Shown: one piece after another, positions 46,161-56,998 of the stretch
How the letters are laid out: every line of letters begins with the position of its first letter
How positions within the stretch are numbered: the first letter of the stretch is position 1
Assembly (NCBI RefSeq): GCF_937616625.2
Contig: NC_065571.1
Coordinates: forward strand, 44,253,651-44,317,650
Reading direction: 5' to 3'
Length of the DNA stretch: 64,000 bases
Source of the DNA: Mercurialis annua
Lineage: Eukaryota; Streptophyta; Magnoliopsida; Malpighiales; Euphorbiaceae
Made by a program: the position numbers and the translations under genes
Notes under the pieces: model-generated
The model's input: only the letters and a program-made list of their open reading frames with translations
What the model was told of the DNA's origin: nothing
Database searches by the model: none

Positions 46161-48019
46161 TCAGTGGTGGAATTCATATCATATCTAAAAGAAACCATTT
46201 CAAAAAAAAGGCCCTGGCAGTAGGCAACGCAAACTCCTTGTGGCCCTTCTCAGGCTGTTTGATAGACAATCAATTTAATTTTTTATAAATAATATTTTTC
46301 ACATTTTTCTACAAACACAAAGCACGCACATATGTATTGTTTGACAATGTTAAAATTTTATTACCTTATATGAGATATGCGTGTGTTGATGGACAGACCT
46401 GGAACAAACAAATGTGAGAATGAAAATAAAATGCGAACATATTGAAATTAAAAGAGCTAAAGAAAAACTAACCTCAGTGCGGCAAGTTGTGTGAGGCACA
46501 ATATGACACCAATCAATTTATATTTGAATGGTAAAGCAAGTTGGATTGCAAAATAGGACTCCATTTTCTTGCCTCGAAAAAAGAGATAGAGAAAGGATAT
46601 GCAAAAAAATACAAAGGAAAGGCTGTCCGTGATTCACAGTGAATAAAGATATATTTTGAATCTTCCAATATTTTTTTTTGCAGGTCTAGCCCCGTAGTGA
46701 TGAAGAGTGCGTCTATAATTGTTGAATTGCTTTTAATACTACATGACTGATGAATTTTAGTACTGTTGGAAATTGAATGCACAACTACCACGCTATTATA
46801 ATTGTGCAAATTTATCAGAGCTAACTTTTGTTTGTAGAGTGAGTGGCTTAAGGAAAGACATGTTTGACAAATGAATAGGGACTCAATCTTATAACAACAT
46901 TAATGCAGTGTGCCAATGATAAGACGCGGGAGTTGAAAAAAATTGTCCGAATGCCAAAAAAACCTTACATATGGCCATTTAATATTGGTCCCATTACTAC
47001 TGTCTATACTATTTATGTAGTAGACAAAATAATACAGCAAATGCAAATGGCCAATTTATTGCACACCTTTGCATTTCTCACGGAATTTAATAGACAAATA
47101 TTTCAAATTATAAATACCACAAAACTCATCAAATACTGTCCAATGTACAGGACTTTTAACTTCAGTTTTAGAATATAGATATATAGATTTATTTTTAATA
47201 TATTTTAATCTTTTATTTCTTTTACATGCTAACCATTAATTTTATTTTATTTTAATAGTAATAGGCCTAATTACTTAAAAACTACCCATATTGATATTTT
47301 TTTATTTATATCATAATCTAGGAAAAAGTTTATTTGTACCCTAATTTGAGTATCAGAAAACATTAAGGAAACAAAAATCCTCACACTAGAACTTTTTTTG
47401 TCTTCAAGCAAGAAATAAATATCTTCCTAAAACATACCCGAAAATCTCGCAATACAAATCAAAAATCTCTCGAAACCAAATCTAACCCATGATGAATGAA
47501 AGAATAAAAGTTTCTAAACCGACAACCATCAATAATGTAAACAAGTGGAAAATGCAATTCAAATGACATAATCTGATAACACCAAGAATGCTATCGCAAT
47601 AGCTCAAACGGTATACTAAATAGCATGAGTTAAACATTGTCATTTGCGGGGCATAATTTAGGCATTTCATGGCATTAATCTCATGGAACTCAAGTAAATG
47701 GCATTAAATCCTTACAAATTTTCACTGCGACACTCAAGTGTAAAAAGGTACAAAGACAAAATATTACGCTCACAATTGAATACATATACATTTACTATAA
47801 GTTTGCTCAAAGTCCCAGACTCCACTACTTGACTCGGTAATTAACGAAAATTAAATGAACTTTGATGGGTTGTAATGGGGATAAGGGTAGGTAAAAAGGA
47901 TAAAAATAGGTAAAATTGGCTCGATAACTACATATCAAATACACTATAAACATTAAGGTCAATTATAATGCATTTGATAGGTAGTTTATCTAGTCGATTT
48001 TACCCGATTTTATCCTTTT
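46161..48019. other. AT-rich intergenic DNA
   Basis: Short, low-similarity open frames only (for example 46513-46809 minus, 46903-47178 plus). No gene, RNA or clear transposon ends were found. Confidence 0.5.
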
Positions 48020-48420
48020 CACTACTAGAAAACAGTCGATTAGCGACGGACACCAACTCTGTCGCTACTTCAGTTGATTTGCGACGAAATTTGCAACGGT
48101 ATCACATTCGTCGCAAATAAATATCAGTGAAGGACAATCTGTCGCTAGTCCGTCATATGACAATTCCTTATTCACTTCCACCATTTGGTCAATTTTAGCG
48201 ACAGATTTTGAAATTCCTCGCTACTAAGTGTGCAACACACTGTTTTTATCTTGATACTTTAGCGACGGGTATGTTTCTCCATCGCTAAGTTACTGACGGA
48301 TTTTCAGATCTGTCGCTAACCTTATCAATAAATGAAACGATTAATTTAATTTTAGCGACGGACTGATATCTGTCGCTAAAATTGAACCATTTATATCTCT
48401 AGCGAGCCTTTCTTTCCTAA
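48020..48420 (+). mobile_element. One terminus of a CACTA (En/Spm) element
   Basis: Begins with CACTACTAGAAAA (48020-48032), the canonical plant CACTA terminal repeat. About ten subterminal copies of TAGCGACGGA / CTGTCGCTA follow in both orientations within 400 bp, the usual transposase-binding arrangement. The inverted partner (TTTTCTAGTAGTG) does not occur in the rest of the window, so the element is truncated or internally replaced. The GC-rich stretch at 48450-48670 (GGAGCAGCTG-like palindromes) may be its interior. Confidence 0.78.
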
Positions 48421-48998
48421 TTTCTCTTCTTTCTGCAAAAAAAAAAACCGCCGCGCCTCAACATCTTCAACCACTGTTTCAACAATTTCGACCACTCGTC
48501 TAAGAGCTCCTCGCCTGAAGAGCAGCAGCTGATCCCAACAAGGAGCAGCTGCTGCTCCCAACGAGGATCAGATCTGTGGAGGACAGTGGAGGAACAGATC
48601 TGCTCCGGAGGAGCAGACTGCTGCACCTCAGGCGAGGAGCAGCTACTCGCCTGAGGAGCGGTTTCCGACCATAAATTTTGTACCGGTGGCGGTTACTGGT
48701 GGCGGTTTTCAGCGGTTTAGATTTAGGTGTTTAAGTAAAAAAATTAGACTAATTAGGATTTTAATTGTATTTAATTAAAGTTGTAATTGTGATTAATTAA
48801 AATTAATTAGTTTAATTAGCAATTTCACTCTCTTTTTGAGGTGTTTTTGTGTCAGAGAGGCTGATTTGAGCGAAAAATGCAAGTTGCGGGTCTGTTTGAC
48901 CCAGAAACGTCCAAAATGACTCATTTGATATTTCGTGCCAAGTTGAGGGGGTGAATGTTCTTTTGTTCATAAATAAAGTAAGAAGTTTCAGGTGAATA

Positions 48999-49302
48999 TA
49001 GGGGTGTGCAAAACCGAACCGAAACCGAACCGAACCGACAAATTCGGTTCGGTTCGGTTTGAAATTTCAAAGAAATTTCGGTTGGTCGGTTCACTTCGGT
49101 TTTGAGTTAAAAAAATTTCAGACAGATTTCTATGTAAACCGAACCGAAATAATCAAACTGAACCGAAATAATCGACTGAACCGACTGGTTCGGTTCGGTT
49201 CGGTTTGAAATTTTTTCTTTTACTAAAATTTAGGTTCGGTTTTTAAAAAAGGCAAAAATTCGGTTCGGTTCGGTTCGATTTGAACTGAATGCACACCCCT
49301 TA
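48999..49302. mobile_element. hAT-type MITE, sister copy of the one at 25098
   Basis: 304 bp, ends TAGGGGTGTGCA ... TGCACACCCCTTA, perfect 8-bp duplications GGTGAATA (48991-48998, 49303-49310). The interior is again ACCGAACCG/CGGTTCGGTT palindromic sequence. Confidence 0.92.
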
Positions 49303-49377
49303 GGTGAATATGCTTTTATATGTACAATCTTCTGAAAAGTACAAATTGGTCATGTCATCTCTATATTCAAAAATAAT

Positions 49378-49726
49378 GAACAAAAGGGTCAACGCGCCCC
49401 CTGAACTTGTTATGCGGGGTCATTTAGCCCAATTTATACTTTTTTGAGCAACTAACCCAAAACTCTTCATTTTTGGGTCAAATAACCCCATAATTTATAT
49501 TTTTATTTTAAAAAACAGATTTAGGATAATTTTTCGCAACAATTAGGAAAGTATCTAATTACTTTTTTGCATCCCTCACCTCCGATTTGTATTTTACGCA
49601 TTTTAAAAATACAATTATGGGGTTATTTGACCCGAAAATGAAGAGTTTTGGGGTTATTTGCTCAAAAAAGTATAAATTGGGTTAGATAACCCCGTGTGTT
49701 TAGGGGACGCGTTGACCCTTTGTTCC
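49378..49726. mobile_element. MULE-type MITE
   Basis: 349 bp, foldback: the left end GAACAAAAGGGTCAACGCG matches the reverse complement of the right end GGAACAAAGGGTCAACGCG. The interior also pairs (GGGTCAAATAACCCCATAATT with AATTATGGGGTTATTTGACCC). Flanked by a perfect 9-bp duplication AAAAATAAT (49369-49377, 49727-49735). Confidence 0.87.
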
Positions 49727-50183
49727 AAAAATAATTGTTGAGGACGCTCATCTTCTTCTTCCTTGGTCGTCTTCCTCCAATTGTTCTTCAACTTATCTTC
49801 TTCCCTATATTCCATTTCTTTGAGACAAAATTAAGATTCACATAGACAATATTAAAATAATGGTATTCGTAACTGGTCGGAGAAGAGCAGTTTGTACTTC
49901 AATTCCTAAATAACAACAACCAGAAACTTATAAAAAAATCACCACCAACACCGGTAACAGTGCAAGAATCAACTATATGTTTGAGTTTTTCTCTAACCCA
50001 TCAAGTCAATGTTTAATCTCACCCACCACCTTTATCAAATCTCCGCTGCAAAACCACCGCTACACCGCTGTCATCGATGCCTAAAAGTCCAAAGGTTCTC
50101 TTCAATTTCTCCTCTAATCCCTCCTCTCCTCTCCTAAATCGCTGTCCACTGCCACCTATTTGTGATGTCGATTTAAAAAGGCT

Positions 50184-50817
50184 AATCACCTCAAAAACGA
50201 TCGACCCTTTTTTTCCCGATAACACTGACCTTTTAATTTTGTCAATTGCACCATATTTCGTATTTTTACGTTTCAATAGCAACCCTGAAGTAAATTGAAA
50301 CTCCTTTTCATTTGGATAAGTTCAAAATAAAATAATCCTTCATATTTTTAAAAAACTCTAAATATCATATGACGTTTTACATTATACGTACAAACTCTCT
50401 TCTTCTCTATAACAAAAAATAAATAAATTAGTAACAAAAAATAAATAAATCCGTTCGAACACCGCCGCTCTTCGTCACCATCTTCGTTCAAACGCTTCGT
50501 CACAGTGGAAGACGCGCACGCGTCTTCCATGGAAGACATCCTTTGGAGAAGACGAGCTGGTCTTCCAGATATGTTGGTCCCGAAAGCGGCGGTGGGTGGT
50601 GGCGGATTCGAAAGCGGCAACGAGTCGAGCGGAAAAGATGTCAGAGAAGATAGAATGAAACTTAAATTATTTTATAAAATTTAATCCTTATAATCACGAA
50701 ATCATCTATTTTTTAATTTAGAACGTAAAATACGAAATAGGGTGCAATTGACGAAATTGCAAGGTCAGGGTGATATTGAAAAAAAAATATGAAAGGTCGG
50801 TAGTTTTTGATGTGATT
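50184..50817. mobile_element. Foldback element, superfamily unclear
   Basis: The left arm (AATCACCTCAAAAACGATCGACC ... GTCAATTGCACCATATTTCGTATTTTTACGTTT) matches the reverse complement of the right arm (AATCACATCAAAAACTACCGACC ... GTCAATTGCACCCTATTTCGTATTTTACGTTC) over about 100 bp. The centre has a GC-rich pocket (about 50460-50630). No target duplication was resolved. Confidence 0.65.
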
Positions 50818-53400
50818 CATTTTCCGTGCATAAGAACACCGGAACGGGTCCATCTCAAGGCAGACTGAGTTTTTTAATTTGTTTTTTAAAAAATTGTTTT
50901 ATATTAAAAAATTATTTAAATTATTTATTTTTGAAAATTTAAGGAAGATGGTGTTTTTAAAAATATATTAAAATTTGAAGTATTGGAAAAAAAGGTCAAT
51001 CTGATAATTAAGGTAATTGAATCAAAAGGTGTGGATAATGTTTTGCAAACTAAGGCTTAAAATGTGGGGTTAAGAGGAAGCCTTTAATTTATGGCATTTA
51101 TGTTTTTTCATTATGGCAATATCAAAAAATCACGAGCGACATGTTTTTTATGGATCGAACAAAATTTTCCTGCTGCATGTGCAGCAGGAAAGTCCTACAA
51201 TACACCACGTGGCTGTCCTTTGAACTGCCAGACATGTCTCAATTCCTTTTCATTAAGTGGTTAATTACTGGTTAATTAACCAAACACTACAATTGCATAT
51301 TTTTTTAAATTCTAAACAGTAAGTTTTAAGTTATTACAATCACACGTTCTAATTATTAGACATTTTAAGTATTTTTTCCCTCAAAGCAAAATTATATTAG
51401 CAGACGCATAAATAATTCCTACTAAAAATAAACATTTTAAATAATAATCAAATTTACTTATGTTATTTTATTTAGAACCTTGCATTTTATTTTACTTTTT
51501 CTTAATTGATGGACTTATATAAGCTATATTTTTGGCTAAATAATTAAATTTAAAAAATCTGGATGAAGAAATCAAGTAAATAACTTTGAAAATATTCTTA
51601 ACATTCATTAAAAAATTCATAAAAAAACACTATTTCAGATATACGTATATTTGATATATTTATTTTACATGATAAAATAACTTGAATTTTACTAGTGATA
51701 TATGAATTAAATTTTATTAGTCTAATTTTTCCCGTTAAAGTGTTAATAAAATATATTGTACCCGGTGAGTGTATTTCACTCTCCACTTACAATATAGAAA
51801 AATGTTTAAAAAACTTCTTCCAATTTGTACCCTAAATCCAAAAATACTCAAAACCTAAATCTAAATCTTAAAACTAACCCAGCTGCACCTTGTCGCCACC
51901 ACCACCCTTGAATTCCAGCCCCACATTTATCAATCTCAAATTTATTTTTGCTTCTGCGATCTGTCAATATGAAGAGGAAGAAATAGCAAACTGTCAACTA
52001 TCACCAGATCCGTTCTTCATCTTAGGGGAGCTGTCGTTGTCGTTGTTACTGCAGTCCCATCTGGATTCGTTTTCTTCAAGAATCGCTGGGTTTAGGCAGA
52101 CGACCAGTAACGTTTGCTGTGATGGACAGACCGGCGGCGAAAGTTGCTCATTTTCTCCTCATCTTGTATTACTGTTTTAATTCTTTGATTTTTATGTTTT
52201 TGATTTGTTTAGACATATGGGTTTCTTTTAATTTCTGCAGTTTATGATGGATTTTAGTTAAATTTAGTACTTTATTGGTGAGACCGAGCAAGTGTAGGAA
52301 TTAGTGCTGGAAATTTAGTTATTGTATTTTATTAATTTAGTTATGGTTATTGTGTTTTATTAATTTAATTAGGTATTGGGTATAATTAGGATTTTGATTC
52401 ATTAAGATTTCAATTAGGGTACAATTAGAGATTACATTAGAATTAATTATGATTAATTAAGTTAATTGAATGAAATTAAGAAACTCACTCTCTGACGGGT
52501 CTTTTTGATACGAAAACGCAAGTTGCGGGTTAGTTTGTCAAAAACAAAAATAATCATTTTTTTATTTTTACTTTTGATTTTAAATTTCTCTCAAAATTGC
52601 AAATAGCATTAATCGTTGAACCCATGACTGAGGAACTCCATGATCTAGGGAGTGCGAGGATAAAAACTTTAATGCCGAATTTGTTCGGCAAACCCAGGCC
52701 GTTGACGATTGTCGCCGAATTTGTCAAGTGAGTAGTAGGAGTTCGGCAGTTAAACAAAATTTCGTGCAAGAGTTTTAAAACAAGGAAAGAGTTTTAAAAC
52801 AAGGAAAGAGAGATTCGGCACGTACCTGTGATGAAGTTTTTCTTCTTCTGACTTGAAAAGATTGCTCTGAAAAAGTGGTGGGAAATCAAACTCAATATTT
52901 CCGAAAGCTGCACCAATTTCCTGCAAAAAAACATCTGTAGAAATCATCAACATTTCTGTCATGTGATGAACAAACCTAATATCAATGACTATTTGATTCT
53001 TCGAAAGCCTTCTTTCTCGTAAACATATTTGCTCCAAAACAGATAACCATGATATTATATGTTTCAGAGTAAACCGACAGCATATTACAGAAGCACAACC
53101 AAAAACAAGCTCCAATCTTTTCTCCTTAACGCTTCCATAAGAAGCCTAGAATGAAAAAAAGTAAATAAACTACGAGCTCGAAGATTATGTGCCTTATTAA
53201 TGAACTAATGATGCAAGAAATAGATAGTACAAAAAGGTAATACCCATCTGAGCATACTTTAGCTGCTTGCTAAAACTTCCTGCCTCATCAACAGCTAAAA
53301 TTCATCAGCTGTAAATCCATCTCTTTTGGCTATCTTGAACCTCATTAGAGTTATCATTGATCTTATATTACAAGAGAGGTATAGAGTTGAGAATTTGATG
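50818..53400. other. Intergenic DNA with a diverged internal repeat
   Basis: AT-rich. The stretch 52350-52540 (TTAATTAGG...CTCACTCTCTGACGG...AACGCAAGTTGCGGGT) resembles 48720-48890 and is an unclassified dispersed repeat. A possible exon on the minus strand near 52830-52920 (EIGAAFGNIEFDFPPLFQ between GCAG and GTACGT) could be a distal piece of the kinesin relic, but I cannot identify it. No complete gene. Confidence 0.45.
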
Positions 53401-53403
53401 ATC

Positions 53404-53551
53404 ATTGTTAGCTAACTTTTGGACAGTTAGCTTCCTCTAACTCGGTGTGATACAAGTATTTTGCAATACAAGTATTTTTGCCATAGCACAATTTTGCTTA
53501 TGTATTGTTAGCTAACTTTTGGACAGTTAGCTTCCTCTAACTCGGTGTGAC
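53404..53551. repeat. Near-perfect 47-bp direct repeat
   Basis: ATTGTTAGCTAACTTTTGG...CTAACTCGGTGTGA occurs at about 53404-53451 and again at about 53498-53551, with about 45 bp between them. Each copy contains the palindrome GTTAGCTAAC and a CAGTTAGCTT...CTCTAACTC partial hairpin. Confidence 0.9.
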
Positions 53552-53602
53552 TGAATATTCTCACTGTGCTAAAGTGATTGGAACATTTTTAACTTGAAGT
53601 TG

Positions 53603-56170
53603 TTACTGTGAAACATATTGTTCTGACCTGCTGAAAGTTCTGATGGTAGTAACCATAGTGGGCTCTTGAGGTGTTTTCCCAGATCTTTTATCAACAGAAG
53701 CAAAGTGACTTGAGTTTATGGAGTCAGACAGATTTTTCTCCTCGCAAGAGCTATGTAACTGATTGAGTTGCTGATGGAATTCCCTCACATCTCAGGAATA
53801 TTAACTTCATTGTTGTAATATTTTGAGCTATGTAACTGATTGAGTGGAAGTTTCTTTGGGGTTACTTTATGGGATGTGGAGTTGGCGTAATACTTATGTT
53901 TTTGAAGCCATTGTTCTGAAATTTCAATAGAGTGGCTTATATTGAGTCTGCTAACATGAAATTGAATGAGTTGCATTTGAACCGTGTAATGAAGACCCCT
54001 ATATTAGCTGGAAATGTCCATCTCCAACTTGGGCAAAAATAATACGGATGGGCCTCTAATTTTTACTACTGGGAATGCTAAAGCTGGCGGAGTTGTTAGA
54101 GATTATTATTTTGGCCGTTGGTTGGGTAGCTTCTCGATGACTATTGGAGTTGATTCTGTTATCGGGGCGGAGTTCAGGGGAGTGCTTCATGGTCTTCAGC
54201 TGGGGACTCGGGAAAATTCTTTTGGAAGTTGACAACTTGACAGTTGTTGAGAAGATTAGCAAAAATTCAGATGCAGGTCCAATATTCGTGTTCGTGCTGC
54301 GATTCGAGGGTTCGTGAAGCTAATTTCAAAGCAGATCATCTTGCTTCAATCAGTAGCGATTCTCTAATCGGTTATGAATCTCATGAGTCTCCTCCTAAAG
54401 GTGTGCTTGCTTGGTTAGCACATGATCTCTACGAGGTAACATCAAAGAGCAAAATTTCACGTGCATTTTGCCCTTTAAAAACATCCATTTTTGTTCCTAA
54501 CTGAATAATGGACGTCTGATTGCACGCTCTTATAAGTTCCTCTAAATGATAGACACCTTTAATATAATCCTAAGTCATATCAGCAGAAATATAAATAAAC
54601 AACCAGGAAAAAGAATTCATAACCTTTAATTGTCGAATCTGATCACTTTAATCATTAACATCCTCCTCCAATATCACCGGTTCACTCTGCCCGCCCGAAT
54701 TTGAATGTCATAAGCGTCTCACCGTCATATCATATCTGCTTACAACCATTCACGTTCTCAGTATTATGGAAAATAATTTATCTTGACACTCAACTTTAAA
54801 CGAGATTTAAAAGAGTAAATATGAAGCAATGATATAAACACCCCATAAACTCTTAAATAGCAAACAAAATCTGTTCCTCTACCTTTTTTCGGGGAAGATT
54901 CATATAACTGTGTGTTTTGAATTTCCACCAAGTGATTCTTGCAGCACATTTGTTAAACAAGATCCTATACATCGTGAAACTTACAAATTGCATGGATGGG
55001 CACCATTTCCAAAAGCATACACCTGTTGCCTGCATCAGTGAACGAAACTCTGAATATGGTAGTTCTATCTGATCATTTACAACATAAATGAACCAGTGAA
55101 TGGTAAACTGATTAAGACAAGCAAAATTAAAGGTTTTTCACATACTTAAAGCAAAAATTGCATCCTATTGTAATTACTGTCTTTTTTTTCTTCTAGCTGT
55201 ACTGGACCTAAGGCCATTGTATTACAGCTACCAAAACCACACACATGATAATAACATAAGCAGGTCTTAGTACAGCTACCAAAAACACACATAATTAACT
55301 ATCTCAAGTTAAGAGAAAACAAAGTATAGCTCGTCATCGAAGACTTATGTGAAAATCAAAATAGCTCACTAAGATCAGACATCATGCTATAGCATATATG
55401 ACTATCATTACACCATCCACATAATACATGTAGCCATTCAATACAAGAATCTATATCTACAATATGGACAGCAACAACAAACAAAAATTTAAAATTAACC
55501 CCTTTGCTCAACAACATATAATTATACCTTGCATCAAGACTCAATGATGAAAGTAAACACAATATGGGACCTTGAGCTCTTATAATTTATGATTGTTGCT
55601 CCAATTTTTCTACACAGGCCTTTAAAGAATTTATGAAAATAAGTGCAATGAATAGCAGAACAATCCTTAAGAAAGAAAAAAATTTCAACACAATAGTAAT
55701 CGTTTCAACTAAGTAAGTATCCCAAACATTAGAAACCCTGAAATATAAGAATGGTTAGAATGTGAGGTGGTAGTTTGGTTCCCACTTTAATTAACATTTG
55801 AGTCAGATCCTAAATGCTACTGACATGCAGTCCATTTCTAGAGTCATCCTTCAATCTTATTCATCAATTATCAACATGAATGTAACTTAATAAAGTAAGC
55901 ATAAATATACCTTTTGAATACCCGAGAATAGCATTTTGAAAATGCGATGATGAACAATGCCCTGATGACTAAGCATTAACATACTTTTTGAATTGTCTTG
56001 CCACTTCCAGTCTAAAAATAAATTCAAAGAAAATGATAAACCAGATCGTAATCAATTAAATTAAAACAAAGAAGAAGAATTGTTGTAGTAATGAGAAGTT
56101 ACCCCTCCATTGATAAGATTGAAGTATTAACCTAGCTTGAACACATATTCCTGTAATTCAACAAATTAAA
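53603..56170 (-). pseudogene. Relic of a kinesin-12-like motor gene
   Basis: Kinesin motor landmarks appear on the minus strand in the correct order: the P-loop TGSGKT (about 56000-56015), then IFKMLFSGIQK (about 55920), switch-I SSRSHIVFTFIIES (about 55585), a damaged switch-II RVSFTDAG (about 55045), and SCLTNVLQESLGGNSKHTVI (about 54895-54955). A post-motor stretch REFHQQLNQLHSS (53603-53788) resembles the linker of KIN-12 kinesins. Stops or frameshifts follow the P-loop exon, FIIES (TGA where Trp is usual) and HTVI, so no intact motor can be assembled. KIN-12 kinesins act at the phragmoplast during cell division. A LINE RNase H fragment interrupts the relic at 54014-54460. The subfamily call rests on a few motifs. 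Confidence 0.7.
54014..54460 (+). pseudogene. LINE-type RNase H domain relic
   Basis: Plus-strand RVT_3-like pieces in shifted frames: AKAGGVVRDYYFGRWLGSF and AEFRGVLHGLQLG (54014-54232), a frameshift to a LLEVDNLTVVEKI stretch, then VREANFKADHLASISSDSL and KGVLAWLAHDLY (54310-54440). This is the typical end of a plant LINE ORF2 or related RNase H gene, broken by at least two frameshifts. Confidence 0.75.
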
Positions 56171-56456
56171 ACAATCAGGAAGTTAAAATTAGGTTGTTGC
56201 AGTTAGAATCACAAAGATGGACTTAAAGCAAGCGAAATTAGAATCAAATTAAAACAACATATGCAAAAGTAAGCACTTAACCTGATTTGAATCAGAATCA
56301 AGAACAGGACCACCGATAATAAAACTTCAAAGAATGGATATTGAAGACGTTGATAATTGATTTTGAGTGCTTTCTGTAATTGATTTCATAGTTACTGATT
56401 GTTGTGGTGAGGAAGAGAGAGAGTGAGAGACAGAGAAGAGCGATGAGGTTTGAATA

Positions 56457-56653
56457 TGACCGTTGGGGGTCAGGAAGAAGAACAGTATTTTTGTTGAGGC
56501 TTGAGAGTATTTATATGACGAGGCTTGAATATGACCGTTGGGAATAAGGAAGAAGAACAGTGTTTTTGTTGAGGCATATGACCGTTGGGGATATGACCGT
56601 TGGGAGTAAGGAAGAAGAACAGTGTTTTTTGTCGAGGCATATGACCGTTGGGG
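56457..56653 (-). promoter_or_regulatory. Cluster of five MSA (mitosis-specific activator) elements
   Basis: TGACCGTTGGG, the complement of CCCAACGGTCA, occurs at 56457, 56532, 56579, 56594 and 56642. Each copy fits the plant MSA consensus YCYAACGGYYA bound by three-repeat MYB factors to drive G2/M expression. They sit in a 60-bp-scale tandem repeat (AGGAAGAAGAACAGT...GTTGAGGC). The cluster is directly upstream of the kinesin relic, whose family is typically mitotic, and 350-540 bp upstream of the divergent NUP42-like gene. Confidence 0.7.
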
Positions 56654-56998
56654 ATATTTAATGTTTGAATTTCGATTTTCTTTTTAAAAGCTTTAGTTTA
56701 GTAAATGACATTATTGCCCCTAATCAAACAGCTGGCCACCAGTTAAGGATTAAACCGAGATAAAAAGAAAAAGGACTACTAAAATAAAATAAATTTGTTT
56801 GAGGATCAGGTAAAATAAGAAATGATATTAGAAGGACCTTAAAATGCGTTTTACCTTAAAAAATGACCGTTTTTTCTTTCGGAAGAGGAGAAAACGACCC
56901 GACCCGGAAACTATAGAGCGGGTAGCGTCAAATCGCCGTGGTGGAGCGGTGCTATGTAAAGAACCCGTCGTCTCTTTTTGAACTCTAATAAAGAAGAA

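Noticed and set aside
51890..52180. 96-codon plus-strand frame starting near a CDS-like GC region
   Set aside because: No recognisable domain, no supported splice partner and weak start; could be a first exon but cannot be supported.
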